Assembly (NCBI GenBank): GCA_965644295.1
Contig: CBFFRP010000292.1
Span: 62,001 to 126,000 of the forward strand
DNA: 64,000 nucleotides
Reading direction: 5' to 3'
DNA from: Paraphysomonas bandaiensis
Taxonomy: Eukaryota > Chrysophyceae
Below the pieces are notes generated by a model. The model was given only the letters and a program-made list of their open reading frames with translations, had not been told where the DNA came from and did no database searches. Every line of letters begins with the position of its first letter. Positions within the stretch are counted from its first letter, which is position 1. Below are positions 12,922 through 25,393 of the stretch, piece by piece. The position numbers and the translations under genes are program-made.

Positions 12922-15900
12922 GTTGATATCGTATCCACTGGCAAAGTGTGATTCTAGTTTTGCATGTGACATATTGCAACTTTCAATTTTTGTATTTCGT
13001 AAATGTAGTCTGTATATGATTACAGGGAGGCCAGTGAGAGTGCTGTTTACGGCATGTAACTGCATTCTTCATAGTTACTCTAGCTACGACTCTTCCCACT
13101 GAACAGCACTTCAAATGTACTGGTCATCGAGAACATGCGCTATGGTAGTGTAGGGCCCAGTATATATAATAATATAGATATGTAGTATGAATGAAGTAGT
13201 ATTGGCATATATCGTAAATGTAGGTTTGTATCGAAAGTAATGTTGACTAATTACAGGTCAAAATGAAGCTATTTCGTTCCGCAGTCATATAATGTGATAT
13301 AGTTTATCTACCCATCTAGTTCACAAGACTATTATTTATTTTACAACATATATTACCAATTTTAAGTGAAGATAATTTACCATTGATGATGCTTGTAGTT
13401 GGTCGTTAAATGAGCGTTCTCCACTAAAATAATTACAACAAAGATGTGGAAGGGTGGGGTTTTACCCTTCCCTGTATTGATTGGGCCCACGACCATTGCG
13501 ATGTACTAACACCTTTTATTAACTCTTACTATGAAAGTCTTAATTTATTATTAACTTACTATTCAATTCTCACTTGATATAATTTATATTAATTCTTTTT
13601 ACAATTTACTATTACAATTTATAATTTGTATATGCATGAATACCACAGTCTAACGGATAAATTGGGCAACATTTGTACCAATTAAATGGAGGGTTTCAGG
13701 CCGTGTATGTAAGGAGCCTGAGAACTTCCTTGTTCGGCTCATAGTCCAGCTTGTGGGGACATGTAATTCTTCTCTTGGAAGTCTGCATAAATGTAAGCAT
13801 TGGAGTAATCTACCTGGTGTAGTTCCAGCCTAAATATGGTTGGTATTGCGATTACCTTGCTCAACATATATGTGGCCTTTGCACCTGGCCGCCTGATAGT
13901 GCCTCATCAATATTGTTAGGGGTGTTAGGAATGTTTTTGTCGCACACCCATTATGAGTGTGCGTAATACTATTAACTTCATGATATACATCTTTCACAAT
14001 ATAGCTATATCATACTTGCCGTGTGCTTATAATTATACACATGTCAATAATCAAAGGTATACGTTGACAATTACCATTTTTATGGTCAGTCTCTTGCTGC
14101 GGAGACATTTCTTGACATCACGCTTTACCTTATGGCGATGGGTCGTTTGGACCCACGTGATTGTACTGGCGGATCTTTGCCGCTTCCTACCACCCGGGGA
14201 ATGCACAGGCTTGGCTGCTCGCTTAACCTTACGAGCAGGATGAGCACTGTTGTTGTCACCCCGTGCCTCCTTCAGCACTGTATTCCATTGAGCTACTTTT
14301 ATGCGGCGAGGCCTTGCCTCCTTTACATTCGAATTAGACCCTACAAAATGGCTGTGACTCCCGCTCCGTGTGGCTTAATGACGGCTATATATGAGGTGAA
14401 CCGCTTCTCCTCTCCTTGGGGTTGTTCCTACCACGGGATATCCTGATTTTTTTTTCGCAGGAGTGGCACATCGTGAGGTCCCTCCTGTAGCTGTGGCATG
14501 TTTGGCATCAATGTGGCAATGACATTTTTGAACCACTAGGAGCAGATAGTGAATTGCGCCTGTCGGATAAATTGACTTCATATATATAAGGGCCGTTGAA
14601 CATCCTTGCTGTTGATGATAGAATTCCATCGTGGTATACGTGGGCCTCGTTCAACTCAAATACGATATTGCAGCCTTCGTCTGTTATGTGGCATTCAGAA
14701 CGCCTCTGTTTACCATGACCCAGTATTTTGCGTGTAGGTCGTGGTGTGGTCGGGAGTGAAGTTGGAGAGTAGACTTCTGGATGTTATAATTGATATGATA
14801 CAACCGGAGTATCTAAGCTCCCGAAGTCTTCCTGCTGATGTCTTATATTGACAAGTAAACAGACATCCGAGAATAGGCCTATCTGAAGGAAATCCGGGGG
14901 TTTGGGGACTGTCTGCTGAAGTCAAGCACCCAGATGAGTTAGCCTTGAGAATGTTCTGAAGCAGATATCGATATTCTGTTTTCTCACTTCGTTGGTTTGA
15001 GTGATTGATGCCGAATAATGTCTTCACCGTGTTTGGCATCTGTATGGCTAATGACTGTGGTAATGCGTCAAACTTTCCTCATGGGTTCATGGCAATGGAA
15101 ATACGATTCTTGATGCTGTAATGGATATGGTACTACCGGAATATAGGATTCTGACATCATTTATATCTGCACACTGTCATATGTGTGCAGGCAACAAATA
15201 GTGTAAAGTAGATATGACTTCTCTGTTGTGTGTGACATGATAAACATAACAATGCCTCTAGAATTCAAAAGTACCATGCTACAGGTGTATAAACTCTAAA
15301 ACTAATTTAGGATTTTCCCCAAGTTTGAAAAAGTTGCTGTTTCATATGCAGGGTATGGAATTTCAGAGAATGTCCTGTTGTTGTACCTTCATTTATTTAT
15401 TTATATTTTGTTGAGGAGTTTCTGATATAGTGCCCATTCCACTCGTTTGTCATCATAACATTTGTATTAGCGTATCAGCTGTATGTGTTCTCAGGAGTGC
15501 TTGCATTCTGCTGCAACGTAGTTTGAGACATTGCACCTAAACCATTTGACCTCATATGATTTCGCAGTTATTTACACTTATTAAATTTCTTGGGGCCGCT
15601 GGAAACTGTCCTGCCGTTGGATTTTTGCTTCTTCGTATTATTTCTCCGATATATCATCCAATAAAAAGATTGTTCGACGCTTTTATACCCTGTGCATGCT
15701 TTTACGTCCGATAGTACTTAATTTATTTGCCGGTTTCTACCTTAAATATGGCTATAGTTAGCTTGAACTGGGGATGTAAGAGTCTATTTATTTACAACAT
15801 CAATTCAATAATTTAGGACGACATCGTAATCTACAAATATTAATTACATTCGGTGTCAATCATGCGATACAATTGTGAGCCCTTGTCAATAAGACTCGAG

Positions 15901-16701
15901 TCATAGGGAAATACTCTTTTAAAAATCTACCCAAATATAACCGAATTTCTTGAGGAAAATCAACAGTTTCAAGCATGTCTTAAATTTAGGTCACACGAGA
16001 GAGCGTTATACACTGGCGATTATCATGCAGCACATACAGCTGCTGAAGAAGAATTGTTAGCACAAGAAACATATCTGAATTGTGCGCTCCGGCTGCCGAT
16101 ACTGCCTCATAAATACTCAATACTCCAGATTGCCGCCCTAGAAAAGAGCATCGGGAAAACAGAGTGAATAGTCGGTCATAAGGTGGACTGCATCACACCT
16201 GCTGAAAGGATTGAGTGGCGAAATAATAGGCGGCAATAAGAGAAGTTCTCTCTGTGCCTCGTAAGCTTACTCATACATGTTTGAGCTTAATCACATGAGG
16301 CTGATACATGCATATCCATGTGGATATCATCCACAGTCACTACACCACACATCAGTACAATACAAACAAGGGGCAGAGCCTGTTTTTTTAGTAAACCAGT
16401 ATCTAGAATATGCCCGATTTTAGACCCAAGTAAACATGGTTTTGAGGAAATATGATGGATGGGGTGCTTTTTTGGTTCCAGTCACTGCAGGTATATACAG
16501 CAGTATATTTATATTCGCAGTATTCCTATTCGGTATTCCTCACCAGCAAGATATCAGGGATGCTTAAGCATACAGAGATCACAGCAGTGTCAACCAGCAG
16601 TAGACTGCTGTATAGACGACACAATAGAAGAGTAGACTGCTGCTTGTTCGGGTATTATAATTCGTAGATTGAAAGAACTACTTACACCTCTAGCGAAGAA
16701 T
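12922..16701. other. Gene-poor stretch with decayed repeat sequence
   Basis: No frame longer than about 110 residues exists, and none can be joined into a convincing gene. 13448-13471 forms a hairpin (GGAAGGGT / ACCCTTCC, 8-bp stem). 14779-14820 and 15113-15155 resemble each other (GATGYTRTAATKGATATG...), and 14845-14945 is a minus-strand copy of the dispersed repeat family. The part from about 13.6 to 15.3 kb therefore looks like worn transposon DNA. The rest is AT-rich with nothing I can name. Confidence 0.5.
14845..14945 (-). repeat. Dispersed repeat family, diverged copy in reverse orientation
   Basis: Read on the minus strand, this matches 56761-56870 over about 100 bases. Shared blocks include TTCAGCAG, TCCTTCAG-like, and CGGATG(C/T)CTGTTTA, in the same order and at similar spacing. 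It is the most diverged copy that I can still recognise. Confidence 0.6.
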
Positions 16702-19391
16702 ATGCTGGCTTTATTAGTCACCACAGTAGCTGTCCTGTTGACCACTCTAATCGTCATTGGAACAGTGATGTACTTTCATAGTCAGCACCAGAAGCTCTTG
16801 TTGGATAAGGCACGACAGATTGATACTACTAACATACTGTGTCAAGGATTCAGCGCGAAAAAAGTATCTGAAATGGGTCAGTTTGATTGCATTATTATCG
16901 GGAGCGGTATGGGGGGACTGACATCCGCTGCTCTGCTGTCAAGGATTGGTGTGTAGATCACCAGCACATAATTATTATTGTCTGAGTGGTTTGTGTTTTA
17001 TAGGCAAGCGTGTTTTATTACTCGAGCAGCATGATGTAATTGGTGGATGTACTCATACATTTACCGAGAAGGTAGATACAGGAATGAATGCTGTAAAGTT
17101 TATGGCGCTAACCTTTATGAAATATAGGGATATGAGTTCGATACAGGTTTGCATTACGTTGGGAAGGAGGTTTCATCACGAAAAACTCCCCTGGGATATT
17201 TGTTTCACGTCTTAGGCATGGGAGGCATCCAGTGGTCTCATCTGGATAGTGTCTATGACGTTGCAAAAATATCTCCTGAGCTGGCTAAGCAGCAATCATG
17301 CGGCACAAGTCCATCTGTTTCTACTATGGAATTTTCGTCGAATGAGAAAGATACCATGTCGAATCTTATTGCAGCCTTTCCGTCTGAAGAGCAGGCCATC
17401 AAGTCCTACTTCCGTGTAGTCCAATGGGCAATCATAGGGTTCCAGATATATGCAGTACTGAAGGTACTTCCTAAGGCGGTATCTTCACTGGTTGGCGTCA
17501 TACTATCTCCGTTTTTTAATAGTGTGCTTGGTACGACTACATTGGAGGTTCGTAGTAGCGACAATGCAGGACTTTGTTAAACGTAATGTGTATCAGGTGC
17601 TGAAATCTATCACCAAGAACAAAGAGCTGATCGGCGTCCTTTCGTACATGTGGCCTGACTATGTGTGTGCCTTGTTGGTTCTTTCGATGTCAACTTATGT
17701 CGTATATTTTTTTCTGTAGGGTCTTCCACCAGGAGAATCCGCATTTGTTATGACTGCTCTTTTGTCTGATCACTTTAAGAACGGGGCATGCTATCCCGCC
17801 GGTGGATCGTCAGTTCTCGCTGAAAATATTCTACCTATTGTCTTGGCAGCTAATGGTGCAGCTCTTGTTCGAGCTCCTGTGTCGCGAATTATACTAAATG
17901 AAAGTGGCAACGAAGCTGTTGGCGTGTCTGTTAGGTGATATTGACATTTGACGATGTTGCACGTATTAGCATGCACACAATATACTGTCAGATCTCTTTA
18001 CGTCTATGATTTTATATTTGCCTTTTTTGTATTTAGAGGCCTTGATATCTATGCGCCATGCATAATAAGTGCTGCTGGGGTACTTAACACGTACTGCAAA
18101 CTGATTCAATCATCTCAGTGCCCTCATGCCGACGCAGTTTTGAAACATCTTCATGTACGACTGCCGAACAACGGTGAAACGTCTCCCCAGTCAGGTTCAA
18201 TATGAGCGACCGTATATTCGATTTAACATTTTTCCTAGTGACCAGAAAGTGCCCTCTAGATAAGGTTGAGCCTTCAATTTCGATGTTCTCGATGTTTATT
18301 GGCCTCTCCTGTAATGCGAAAGAGTTGAATCTCCCCGCCCGAAATTTTTGGCTGGTATATTTTTCACTTGGAATGTTCTTGTAGACATGCATGGGCATTC
18401 TATAAAGGGTAGTGTACGGCGGTTTGAAATGTTCATATTTTTAATGAAGATATATTGTTTTATTTTATTGATGTTAATATTTGTGCAGTATCCCCACTGG
18501 AATCACGAAGCGGCGATGAAGTCGTACGAAAATTCAATTTCTAAACTGCAGACAAAGAATCAGCATGGGATGGATAAATCGTGCGATGGATATGATGCAG
18601 TTGTGGTAGAACGAGAAGACGTGAATGCATGTCCTTATCTTCCCGTTGCATTTTTAGCATCACCCTCAGGTATAGAAGTACCCTGTTCAGTAATGTTACA
18701 TCAATTGGTCAAGTTAATGTCTATACTCACTGTATTACAACGTGTTTGTTTCAGCGAAAGATTGCAATTGGACCAAGCGATATCCTGACCGATCAGTGTT
18801 GGAGGTAATTACTGCCGCCGATTTCGACAGGTATGTGTTTCTTCCATACCATGATTTTCAGATTCGAATTTTATTACAATAGTTTCTGGAATGCAACTCC
18901 AGATGGGAAGAAAGAAAAGCCTAAGCATCGTGGTGGCAGGTAAATCCCCCATTTTCCGTAGCACTTTGCGTGAAATACGAATTAGATATGAAGTAATGAA
19001 GAGTCAAATTGAAGCGAAGCTTCTGCGCATTGTGGAGGAGCAGTTTCCCCAAGTGAAGGATAAAATTGAATATGTTTCTTCTGGAACACCAATGTCAAAT
19101 AATTTCTATCTCGGGTCTGTGAATGGAGAGGTATACTACTGCTGATTGAATATAGTATATTACTTTATCCTGATATGCAAGGTATACGGCTTGTCACACA
19201 ATGTTGCGCGATTTACATCTTGCGACTGGTTTCTCCGTCCCAAAACTCCAATACGTGGCTTGTACTTGGCCGGACAAGATGTTATGACCGACGGTATTGT
19301 TGGCGCCACTGGTGGTGGACTTATATGCGCTATAAGCGTGAGTTTTTACGTCATATTTGATCTTTTTGTGAGTTTTGTATCGGAGTTGTAA
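16702..19391 (+). CDS. FAD-dependent oxidoreductase of the RetSat / carotenoid isomerase (CrtISO/CrtI) family
   Basis: Twelve exons join in frame to 645 residues: 16702-16948, 17004-17071, 17128-17547, 17597-17662, 17720-17934, 18037-18173, 18239-18354, 18489-18669, 18755-18830, 18883-18939, 18986-19130 and 19182-19391. An N-terminal hydrophobic anchor (residues about 2-25) precedes a dinucleotide-binding fold, IIIGSGMGGLTSA, near residue 64, then LLLEQHDVIGGCTHTF and the family box EFDTGLHYVGK. Later marks are PAGGSSVLAE, IISAAGVLNTY, NFWLYPHW, GTPMSNNFYLGS and the C-terminal FAD box GLYLAGQDVMTDGIVGA. In the family, members saturate retinol (RetSat) or isomerise or desaturate carotenoids. 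The length and EFDTGLHYVG box fit RetSat best. The substrate cannot be read from sequence; a carotenoid or other polyene is plausible in an alga. The first ATG of the open frame at 16702 was chosen. The last exon might end differently, because a GTGAGT lies at 19337. Confidence 0.9.
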
Positions 19392-20848
19392 AGGAATAGC
19401 TCCATGCAGTCTTGTTGGAAAGTTTCGTGGTTATTCTCTCATTAATTTATTTTTGGATATTATTGTACACTCTTCTTTCTAACGTAATTCATTGTAACAT
19501 CATTTCGTTTATATATACGCCAATCTGTTGGGCCGGAATTGTTAGGGAAGTACTGTAGAACATTGTGATAAACAGTTTCTGTTAGAATTGGGCATTACAT
19601 TGAAGTTAACCTTGCTGTGCACGTAAACCTTAAAGTTGCTTTGCTGCATACAACGTACTTCCAAAAAGAAATAAAAATATTTATATTGAAAGTCTTATTC
19701 TTAGCAATAGGCGTTAAAAACCTGCACCAACTTAGTAGCTAGATGAATGCTAGGCAAACTAGTTAGACCTCTACCTGTCACTAATTTATAAAATTATTTA
19801 AACTAAACACACCGTAGCATATTCATGTATAACATGTGGTGAACCTCTGATATCACTAAAATCTGTTTATCATATGTGCTCTAGTCACTATCCATATCGA
19901 CAAACATCTGATTAACTTTACTTCCTGTGTAACTATATTTAGCCTTTATAACCATGTGTTGGTTTTACGTGCTGCACAGTATAGACCCACTTCAATTTAT
20001 ATATCATATCATACAGCAGGGCTAACTTCGTAGACGTTACAAATATCTACTTACACGCTCATAATGGCCAATGTCTACAAAGAGTACCTGCATTCAGCTG
20101 TAGTAGATAAAAATTAATGAGCTGATTATCAATACCATGCGAACGTGTGACAGGCTTTATATATTGTAAAAAACAAGAAAACTTTAGATATTCCAAATAA
20201 AGGTCAATTATGGTTAATACTGAATCATATCTTGAAGTCATGTGTGGTGTCCGTGAAATATATTGATGATAAGGCCACAAATGCACTCAGTGGATTGTTA
20301 GTTGCCGAAATTGTAATCGAATAAAAGCTGGTAAGTATTATTCTCCAGCTATGTTGAAACAACGACGAAACCATTTACAACTTTGACATATGTAGAATTA
20401 TATACAATCCTAGTTGTGAATATAGACACAATCTCATATAGACACCATCATTAGACTCTACACACCCTCTTGTCGAGAGTGTCGATAAGTAAGCCAATGA
20501 AAGGCATGATCGACACGCTGTATGTGACTTGCTTTGTCGAAACTCTTCGATGACATTCACTGTAGACGAGTCGTCTGCTTGGAGTGAGTTGGCTCTGTAG
20601 GCTCACGGTCTTCATTTGCATGGAAACCAAGCTGTTGATGAAGCTTTTTTTCTCATAATCCAATCATATACTTCTATACTCTTTTACCACTAGTTGATTA
20701 GCTAATTTTTTTCTGGGTCATAAGGAAATTTCTGGCAATCTCCTGCATGTACAGTGTATTCGTACAGAGTGCACTTGCTTATATGCATATATTTCTACAT
20801 CTCGCCACTCCGTAGAGCACAGAGTTTCCATCGTATAGAAGCATACTA
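19392..20848. other. Intergenic, AT-rich, with a short repeat copy
   Basis: There is no credible coding frame. It contains the dispersed-repeat 5' end at 19683-19790. The final part before 20849 probably includes the 5' leader of the BTB gene. Confidence 0.5.
19683..19790 (+). repeat. Dispersed repeat family, isolated 5' end
   Basis: This begins TATTGAAAGTCTTATT and runs through AGCAATAGGCGTTAAAAACC and a ~70-base tract nearly identical to 56537-56640. Similarity stops at about 19790, so only the left end of the element is present. Confidence 0.8.
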
Positions 20849-21928
20849 ATGCTCGCCTTAACATACACAGCCCATCCCCATGTCGATGAGGAGGAAGATG
20901 AAGATATGTGTGAATATGAGTATGAGTATGTGGAGCAGGAGGAAGGAAGATCATCATGGGCTCACTCCTGTCGTGTGTGTTGGCTTAGTGCGCTAGATAT
21001 GCAGGATACATGTAAAGACAGGCTTCACAGTCTCATCAGACCTGATAAAAATGATATCCGCATTTCAGACTACTTTTTAAACGATTCCATTGCAGAGTAT
21101 TCCATAGCGACTCTGAGGCGCTTCTATGAGACCAAAGAGAACTCTGACATCACAGTGTGTGCAGAGGACGGATCCAATCCAATAAAGGCGCATCGCGACG
21201 TATTGAAGATTCATAGCGAATACTTTCGTGCACTCTGTGGAGAGATTTGGCAGCAAATCCCGAGTAATAATGTCGTATGTCTGGACTTTCCTGCTCATAT
21301 ATTGGAACTAGTAATGTATTACTTCTATTCCGGTAGCACTACTGGTATGTTTGAAACTGGTTGCCTCTTGCCTTGTCTTCAACTGGCACACCATCTTATT
21401 ATGCCTGCGTTAGTTTTGGAACTATCTGAGGGAGCAGGACGATGCATTGACAAGGAGAATGTGAGCTCACTTCTCTCCTTCTCTGATGCGCTCAACCTCC
21501 CATTTCTAAAAGAGAAATGCGTATCATTTGCTGTATCAAATTTGACAGATATTGATCATTTAGAATTCTATCAGGAGCTTCCCTGTAGGGTCAAGGTTGC
21601 GATCCGCGGCCTCCAGAGGTCGTACTTGCAGTGCCGCTCATCATACGGGAACATATTTCATAGCATACGAGAACTAATAGCGATGATGGGGGAGGCACAG
21701 GAAGAAGAGGAGGAGGCATATGCGAAAGCTTCTCAGCAGCTGGATGAAGAAATGAGTAACTATGAAACTGACGTTGCTTTGTCTCTTGTTGCTGTGGACA
21801 GTGAGAGAATGCAGCGCTTCCAACGTGTGCGCAGTACGCTGGAACTACAGCATCAAAGGTTGAAAGAACGAAGAAAATTTTATACACAACAAAAGCAAGC
21901 ATTAGATATACTGTTGAAGAATTATTGA
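20849..21928 (+). CDS. BTB/POZ-BACK domain protein with C-terminal coiled coil
   Basis: A single open frame of 359 residues. An acidic N-terminus (residues 14-32, rich in Glu and Tyr) leads to a BTB domain at about 97-200, marked by NSDITVCAEDGSNPIKAHRDVL, reported here only by its ends NSDITV and KAHRDVL. This is followed by HSEYFRALC, VCLDFPAHILELVMYYFYSG and a BACK-like helical stretch with LLSFSDALNLPFLKEKC (about 208-225). From about 285 to 355 the chain is a Glu/Gln/Arg-rich coiled coil. BTB-BACK proteins often act as substrate adaptors for cullin-3 ubiquitin ligases or as dimerising scaffolds. No kelch, zinc finger or ankyrin partner domain is visible, so the target is unknown. The gene has no intron, unlike most neighbours. 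The ATG at 20849 is the first in frame; an upstream non-coding exon is possible. Confidence 0.85.
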   Translation: MLALTYTAHPHVDEEEDEDMCEYEYEYVEQEEGRSSWAHSCRVCWLSALDMQDTCKDRLHSLIRPDKNDIRISDYFLNDSIAEYSIATLRRFYETKENSDITVCAEDGSNPIKAHRDVLKIHSEYFRALCGEIWQQIPSNNVVCLDFPAHILELVMYYFYSGSTTGMFETGCLLPCLQLAHHLIMPALVLELSEGAGRCIDKENVSSLLSFSDALNLPFLKEKCVSFAVSNLTDIDHLEFYQELPCRVKVAIRGLQRSYLQCRSSYGNIFHSIRELIAMMGEAQEEEEEAYAKASQQLDEEMSNYETDVALSLVAVDSERMQRFQRVRSTLELQHQRLKERRKFYTQQKQALDILLKNY

Positions 21929-23248
21929 AGAATAATAATATTTAGAAGCAGCGATTGAGTTTCCTTTATATATCATGAGCATGTGCACTATTATATCTAC
22001 ACCGAATTGAACTGTGATACCAATGTGGCAGAATGTGTACTCTAGTTTCTGTCCCAATGATATTTTTTTTAGTATACGATAGAATAATAATACAAGTTTT
22101 TGATGTTGCTTCTATTGCTACGATGTAGTAGGTAGGATGAAACATGAATTCGGTCGCCATCGTGAAAGTCTTGAATGTAAGAGTTGTGCATAAGTCATAA
22201 GTATAATTACACTTACTTACTTATGCATTGTGTATTATTACCAGCACCGAGCGCGCATTGAAATTTTATATACTTCACTATAAAATTTAAAATTGGCGAC
22301 TTCAGCAATACTATATATAAAGGAGGGTTAATGTCTTATTATTAGCAATAGGCGACTAACGACTAAGAGTCAGAACCAATGTAGCATTGCAATTTAACTA
22401 ACTAATGCTTAACTCTAATATCCTACTATTTAACGCTACGAAAGCAGCTTGTGTGTCACTGCAAGCTGCAATCATCATGATGCAACCGCTTTTGCTCTAT
22501 CACTCAAAGCAAACACAGCAAGCAAGTAGAATGTTGATATACCTGACATCTGCTAACTTCAGGATTTCTCAGTCCATAAGGTGAAGAGCCCGATTCTTGA
22601 CTTCAGCAGGCAGTCCAATACCCAGGTTACCCTTGAGGTGGGCCTACAGTCACGGATGCCTGTTTATCCGTCAGAGTCACTCATAGCCAAATGCTTGTGT
22701 GGTACAAGAGGGACGCTAATAATAATGACGGAATATAACATCCTCACATATCTATAAAACTCATTCTTAATTCTATGCTACAGCAGTAATATGTAATATA
22801 GTACTGAGATCGGACGATTTGCTATAATATATTCAGGAATCCGCAGCTACAAGGTCGAGAAACAGGCATGAAGGGTTAGAATTCCAATATATATATGCAT
22901 CGCCACTAATAGTTCATTATTCCCACATTCTCGAAAGACGTTCTTGTCGTGCGATACACATTTTTCTACTGGTTTGCACGAATAGTTGTTAGTATCTAGT
23001 ATCCAAATAGTTACGATCGTACGATAACTAAAAAGGAATAACATAAGGAAAACAGTACTCATGAACTACTTTGTGACAAGTACCCATATGTAAAAGTTAA
23101 GTGTTATTCTGCCCCTGTCATCCCGTATCATATAAGTATACAAATTTTGAAGCAATATCAGTGTGCTTGATTACCGCCAACAGTTGAAACTCTAATTATT
23201 AAACGGACATCTGTGGCTACCTATTTGTAGCGGAATGGATATACCGTG
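21929..23248. other. Intergenic region holding a dispersed-repeat copy
   Basis: Between the BTB gene and the 3' end of the TMEM87-like gene there is no coding frame I would accept. The middle (22335-22722) is a repeat copy; the remainder is AT-rich and featureless to me. Confidence 0.5.
22335..22722 (+). repeat. Dispersed repeat family copy with an inverted 3' segment
   Basis: It runs from TTATTAGCAATAGGCG through TACTATTTAACGCTACG, the conserved mini-hairpin GCTTGTGTGTCACTGCAAGC, and GACTTCAGCAGGCAGTCC to CGGATGCCTGTTTAT, in the same order as the copy at 56.5 kb. From about 22674 to 22722 the sequence instead matches the reverse complement of the corresponding part (CATAGCCAAATGCTTGTGTG against CACACAAGCATTCGGCTATG). 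The distal part has therefore been flipped. Confidence 0.8.
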
Positions 23249-25393
23249 TTACAATCTATCGTTCTCCACATGATCAAGTCCAAACTCTTCGTCATCTGCA
23301 GAAGGGAGTGAATAGTCATTATCCTTTCTGATTCTGCTACCAGACGATCTCTGCTTCCGGCTCTGGCACCACAAAGACACAACTTCACAACGCAATACCG
23401 AATACCAATATGTATATATACCTCCATATCGTCAGCAGCTCCATTTATATCAGGAACAACATCCTCATCATAGTCATCTGCTCAACATAAGATGCATGTA
23501 ATAAAATAGAAAAAACATACCGGGGTCCTCGGTAGGCAGCTGTGCTGCATAAGAGAGCAGCATACTTGTATCTGCAAGTCACCATACGAATGAAGTTAGT
23601 CGGGGTATCTTCTTAGCAGTTAGCACATATTCACCTACCAGAGGGACGACAGATGACGCATACAGCTGCAAGCACTGAGAAGTTAAGAATTTCCCATGAG
23701 ACTTGCTGTAGCCAATCCCATTGCCACGGAAACGATACATAACCAGTCGTCCCTACAACGTTCGCCAACAATTACGGGAAAAACAATGAGGACAATGACT
23801 CACTTAGCGACATCAGCACGGAAACTACTATAAAAAGGATAGAAAAGAGACCAATCGTGGAGAAGAGACGGTTGTACATGTCAAGCTTGTGCGTTTGCTG
23901 AAACTCCGTCAAAATCCTGTGTATCATTAATATCATGTCCACAAAAAACACATATGATTCTAACGCATTGCAAAAGTGTATTCCAACGTCAATCACAATG
24001 TTCAGATATATACCGTATGGTGGATGTCAGAGCAAGATAAATCCACATCAGGAAGAGCAAATCAATTAGCATAGAGGGTACTAGCATTCCAGCTGACCGT
24101 GGAGCTTCGTCTGGGTGCACATCTAGCGAAACGATACTCGCAACCTCATATGTCGTGGCTGTATATCGAATCAAAAAACAACTATTGTTTCATATGAAGA
24201 AGCGTACCGATGCCAAAATATAGCAATGTAACGGCAGTGACGGCGATCCACTCAGCATTAAGCAGTTTGGGCCGTACAATACCATACCCGAGGCTCACAA
24301 CCAGTAGCAGAGTGCGGGAGAGGGTCTGTCGGAATATCTGCGCATTAGAAGCGTGAGAAGATGAATGCACAGACATTGTGAAAGAATACACCTGCATTAT
24401 GAGGGCAGCTACCACTACAGGAGGAAAGGGACAGCAATAGGGATGGCCAGTTAGATTTATCGTAAGGTATGCAGCGAACCACATGCATGCCTCCGCGGCA
24501 GCCACCAAAAGTACACCAAAAATAGCTTTGTGTAAGACAAGCACGGATTCCTACAAAATATATCATCTATGATAGAAAACACGCCTACTATGTACCTGGT
24601 ATCGGAGATAGTAGTACAAAAAGTACCCTGTAAAAAGTATGAATGCAACAGCCCTGGCGCCCTGATATTCAAACTACATAACGGGAAGGGATATAAAATT
24701 ACAGACATATAACCACCTCAAACGGAAGCAGACCGTACAACTCGGCTGGAATATATCCATAGGGGTTCTTAAATGATACGGTTCCTGTAAGCTCTGCAGA
24801 GAGAATACGTCCCTGATAGGAGCACAACTGGAAAGCTACATTGTGCCAAGACTCAACGTTTACTGTATACTTCCGGCGAATCTTAGCAGTCCAGTGGTAT
24901 TCATTAGCACCCGTTGTTGGGTTCTTAACAGTTGAAGTGTACTGTGTTGGTACGGTACGAATGAGAGCCTGTACTTATGTTAGACGAGGATAACAACTAC
25001 TCGAAGACACAATACATTGGTGGCCCAACTATACTCAGACGCAGATTCACCACAGAGGCCAAATGAATCTGCATGATGCTCAAAATCTGTGGCATATACC
25101 GCATACTCAAAGTGGGATGACACATTGTCTCTGGACCTGACACACCGATACGATACAGTCAGAACAATACTCTCACTATAATCTACTTACGTCACTAAGA
25201 GCTTGGTTTCAATGTCTATGTAAGACTCTCCTTGCTCTAGGAGCAGTGGCCCGTCACCTGAGGCAAACATATACCTCTCACTGAGGGTCAAGACTCTACC
25301 AGTGTCACTCATATCATCATTGACATGCCACCTAAAGGCCTGTGTCTCATAGATACACAGCGCGTAGCTTAATATCGTTAAATGAAGTATCAT
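23249..25393 (-). CDS. TMEM87-like GOST-family seven-TM protein (Lung_7-TM_R)
   Basis: Twelve minus-strand exons give exactly 511 residues: 25393-25191, 25136-25016, 24968-24717, 24673-24596, 24550-24392, 24337-24208, 24158-24014, 23916-23804, 23752-23639, 23571-23521, 23477-23422 and 23362-23249. A signal peptide (about 1-19) is followed by a luminal domain that ends in the family signature VSFKNPYGYIPAELYGLLPF (about 170-190). Seven hydrophobic helices follow. TM4-5 carries TLLLVVSLGYGIVRPKL, the hallmark of TMEM87A/B, and the end carries ICRPSDTS, equivalent to WRPSANN. The tail is acidic. TMEM87 proteins sit in Golgi/endosomal membranes and are linked to endosome-to-Golgi transport and to mechanically or pH-evoked currents in animals; that role is only inferred here. 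It is head-to-head with NAF1, 465 bp apart. Confidence 0.92.

Noticed and set aside
13953-14629. Overlapping frames of 75-104 codons on both strands, one Arg/Lys-rich
   Set aside because: No splice-consistent extension, no known motif, and location in decayed repeat DNA; treated as non-coding.
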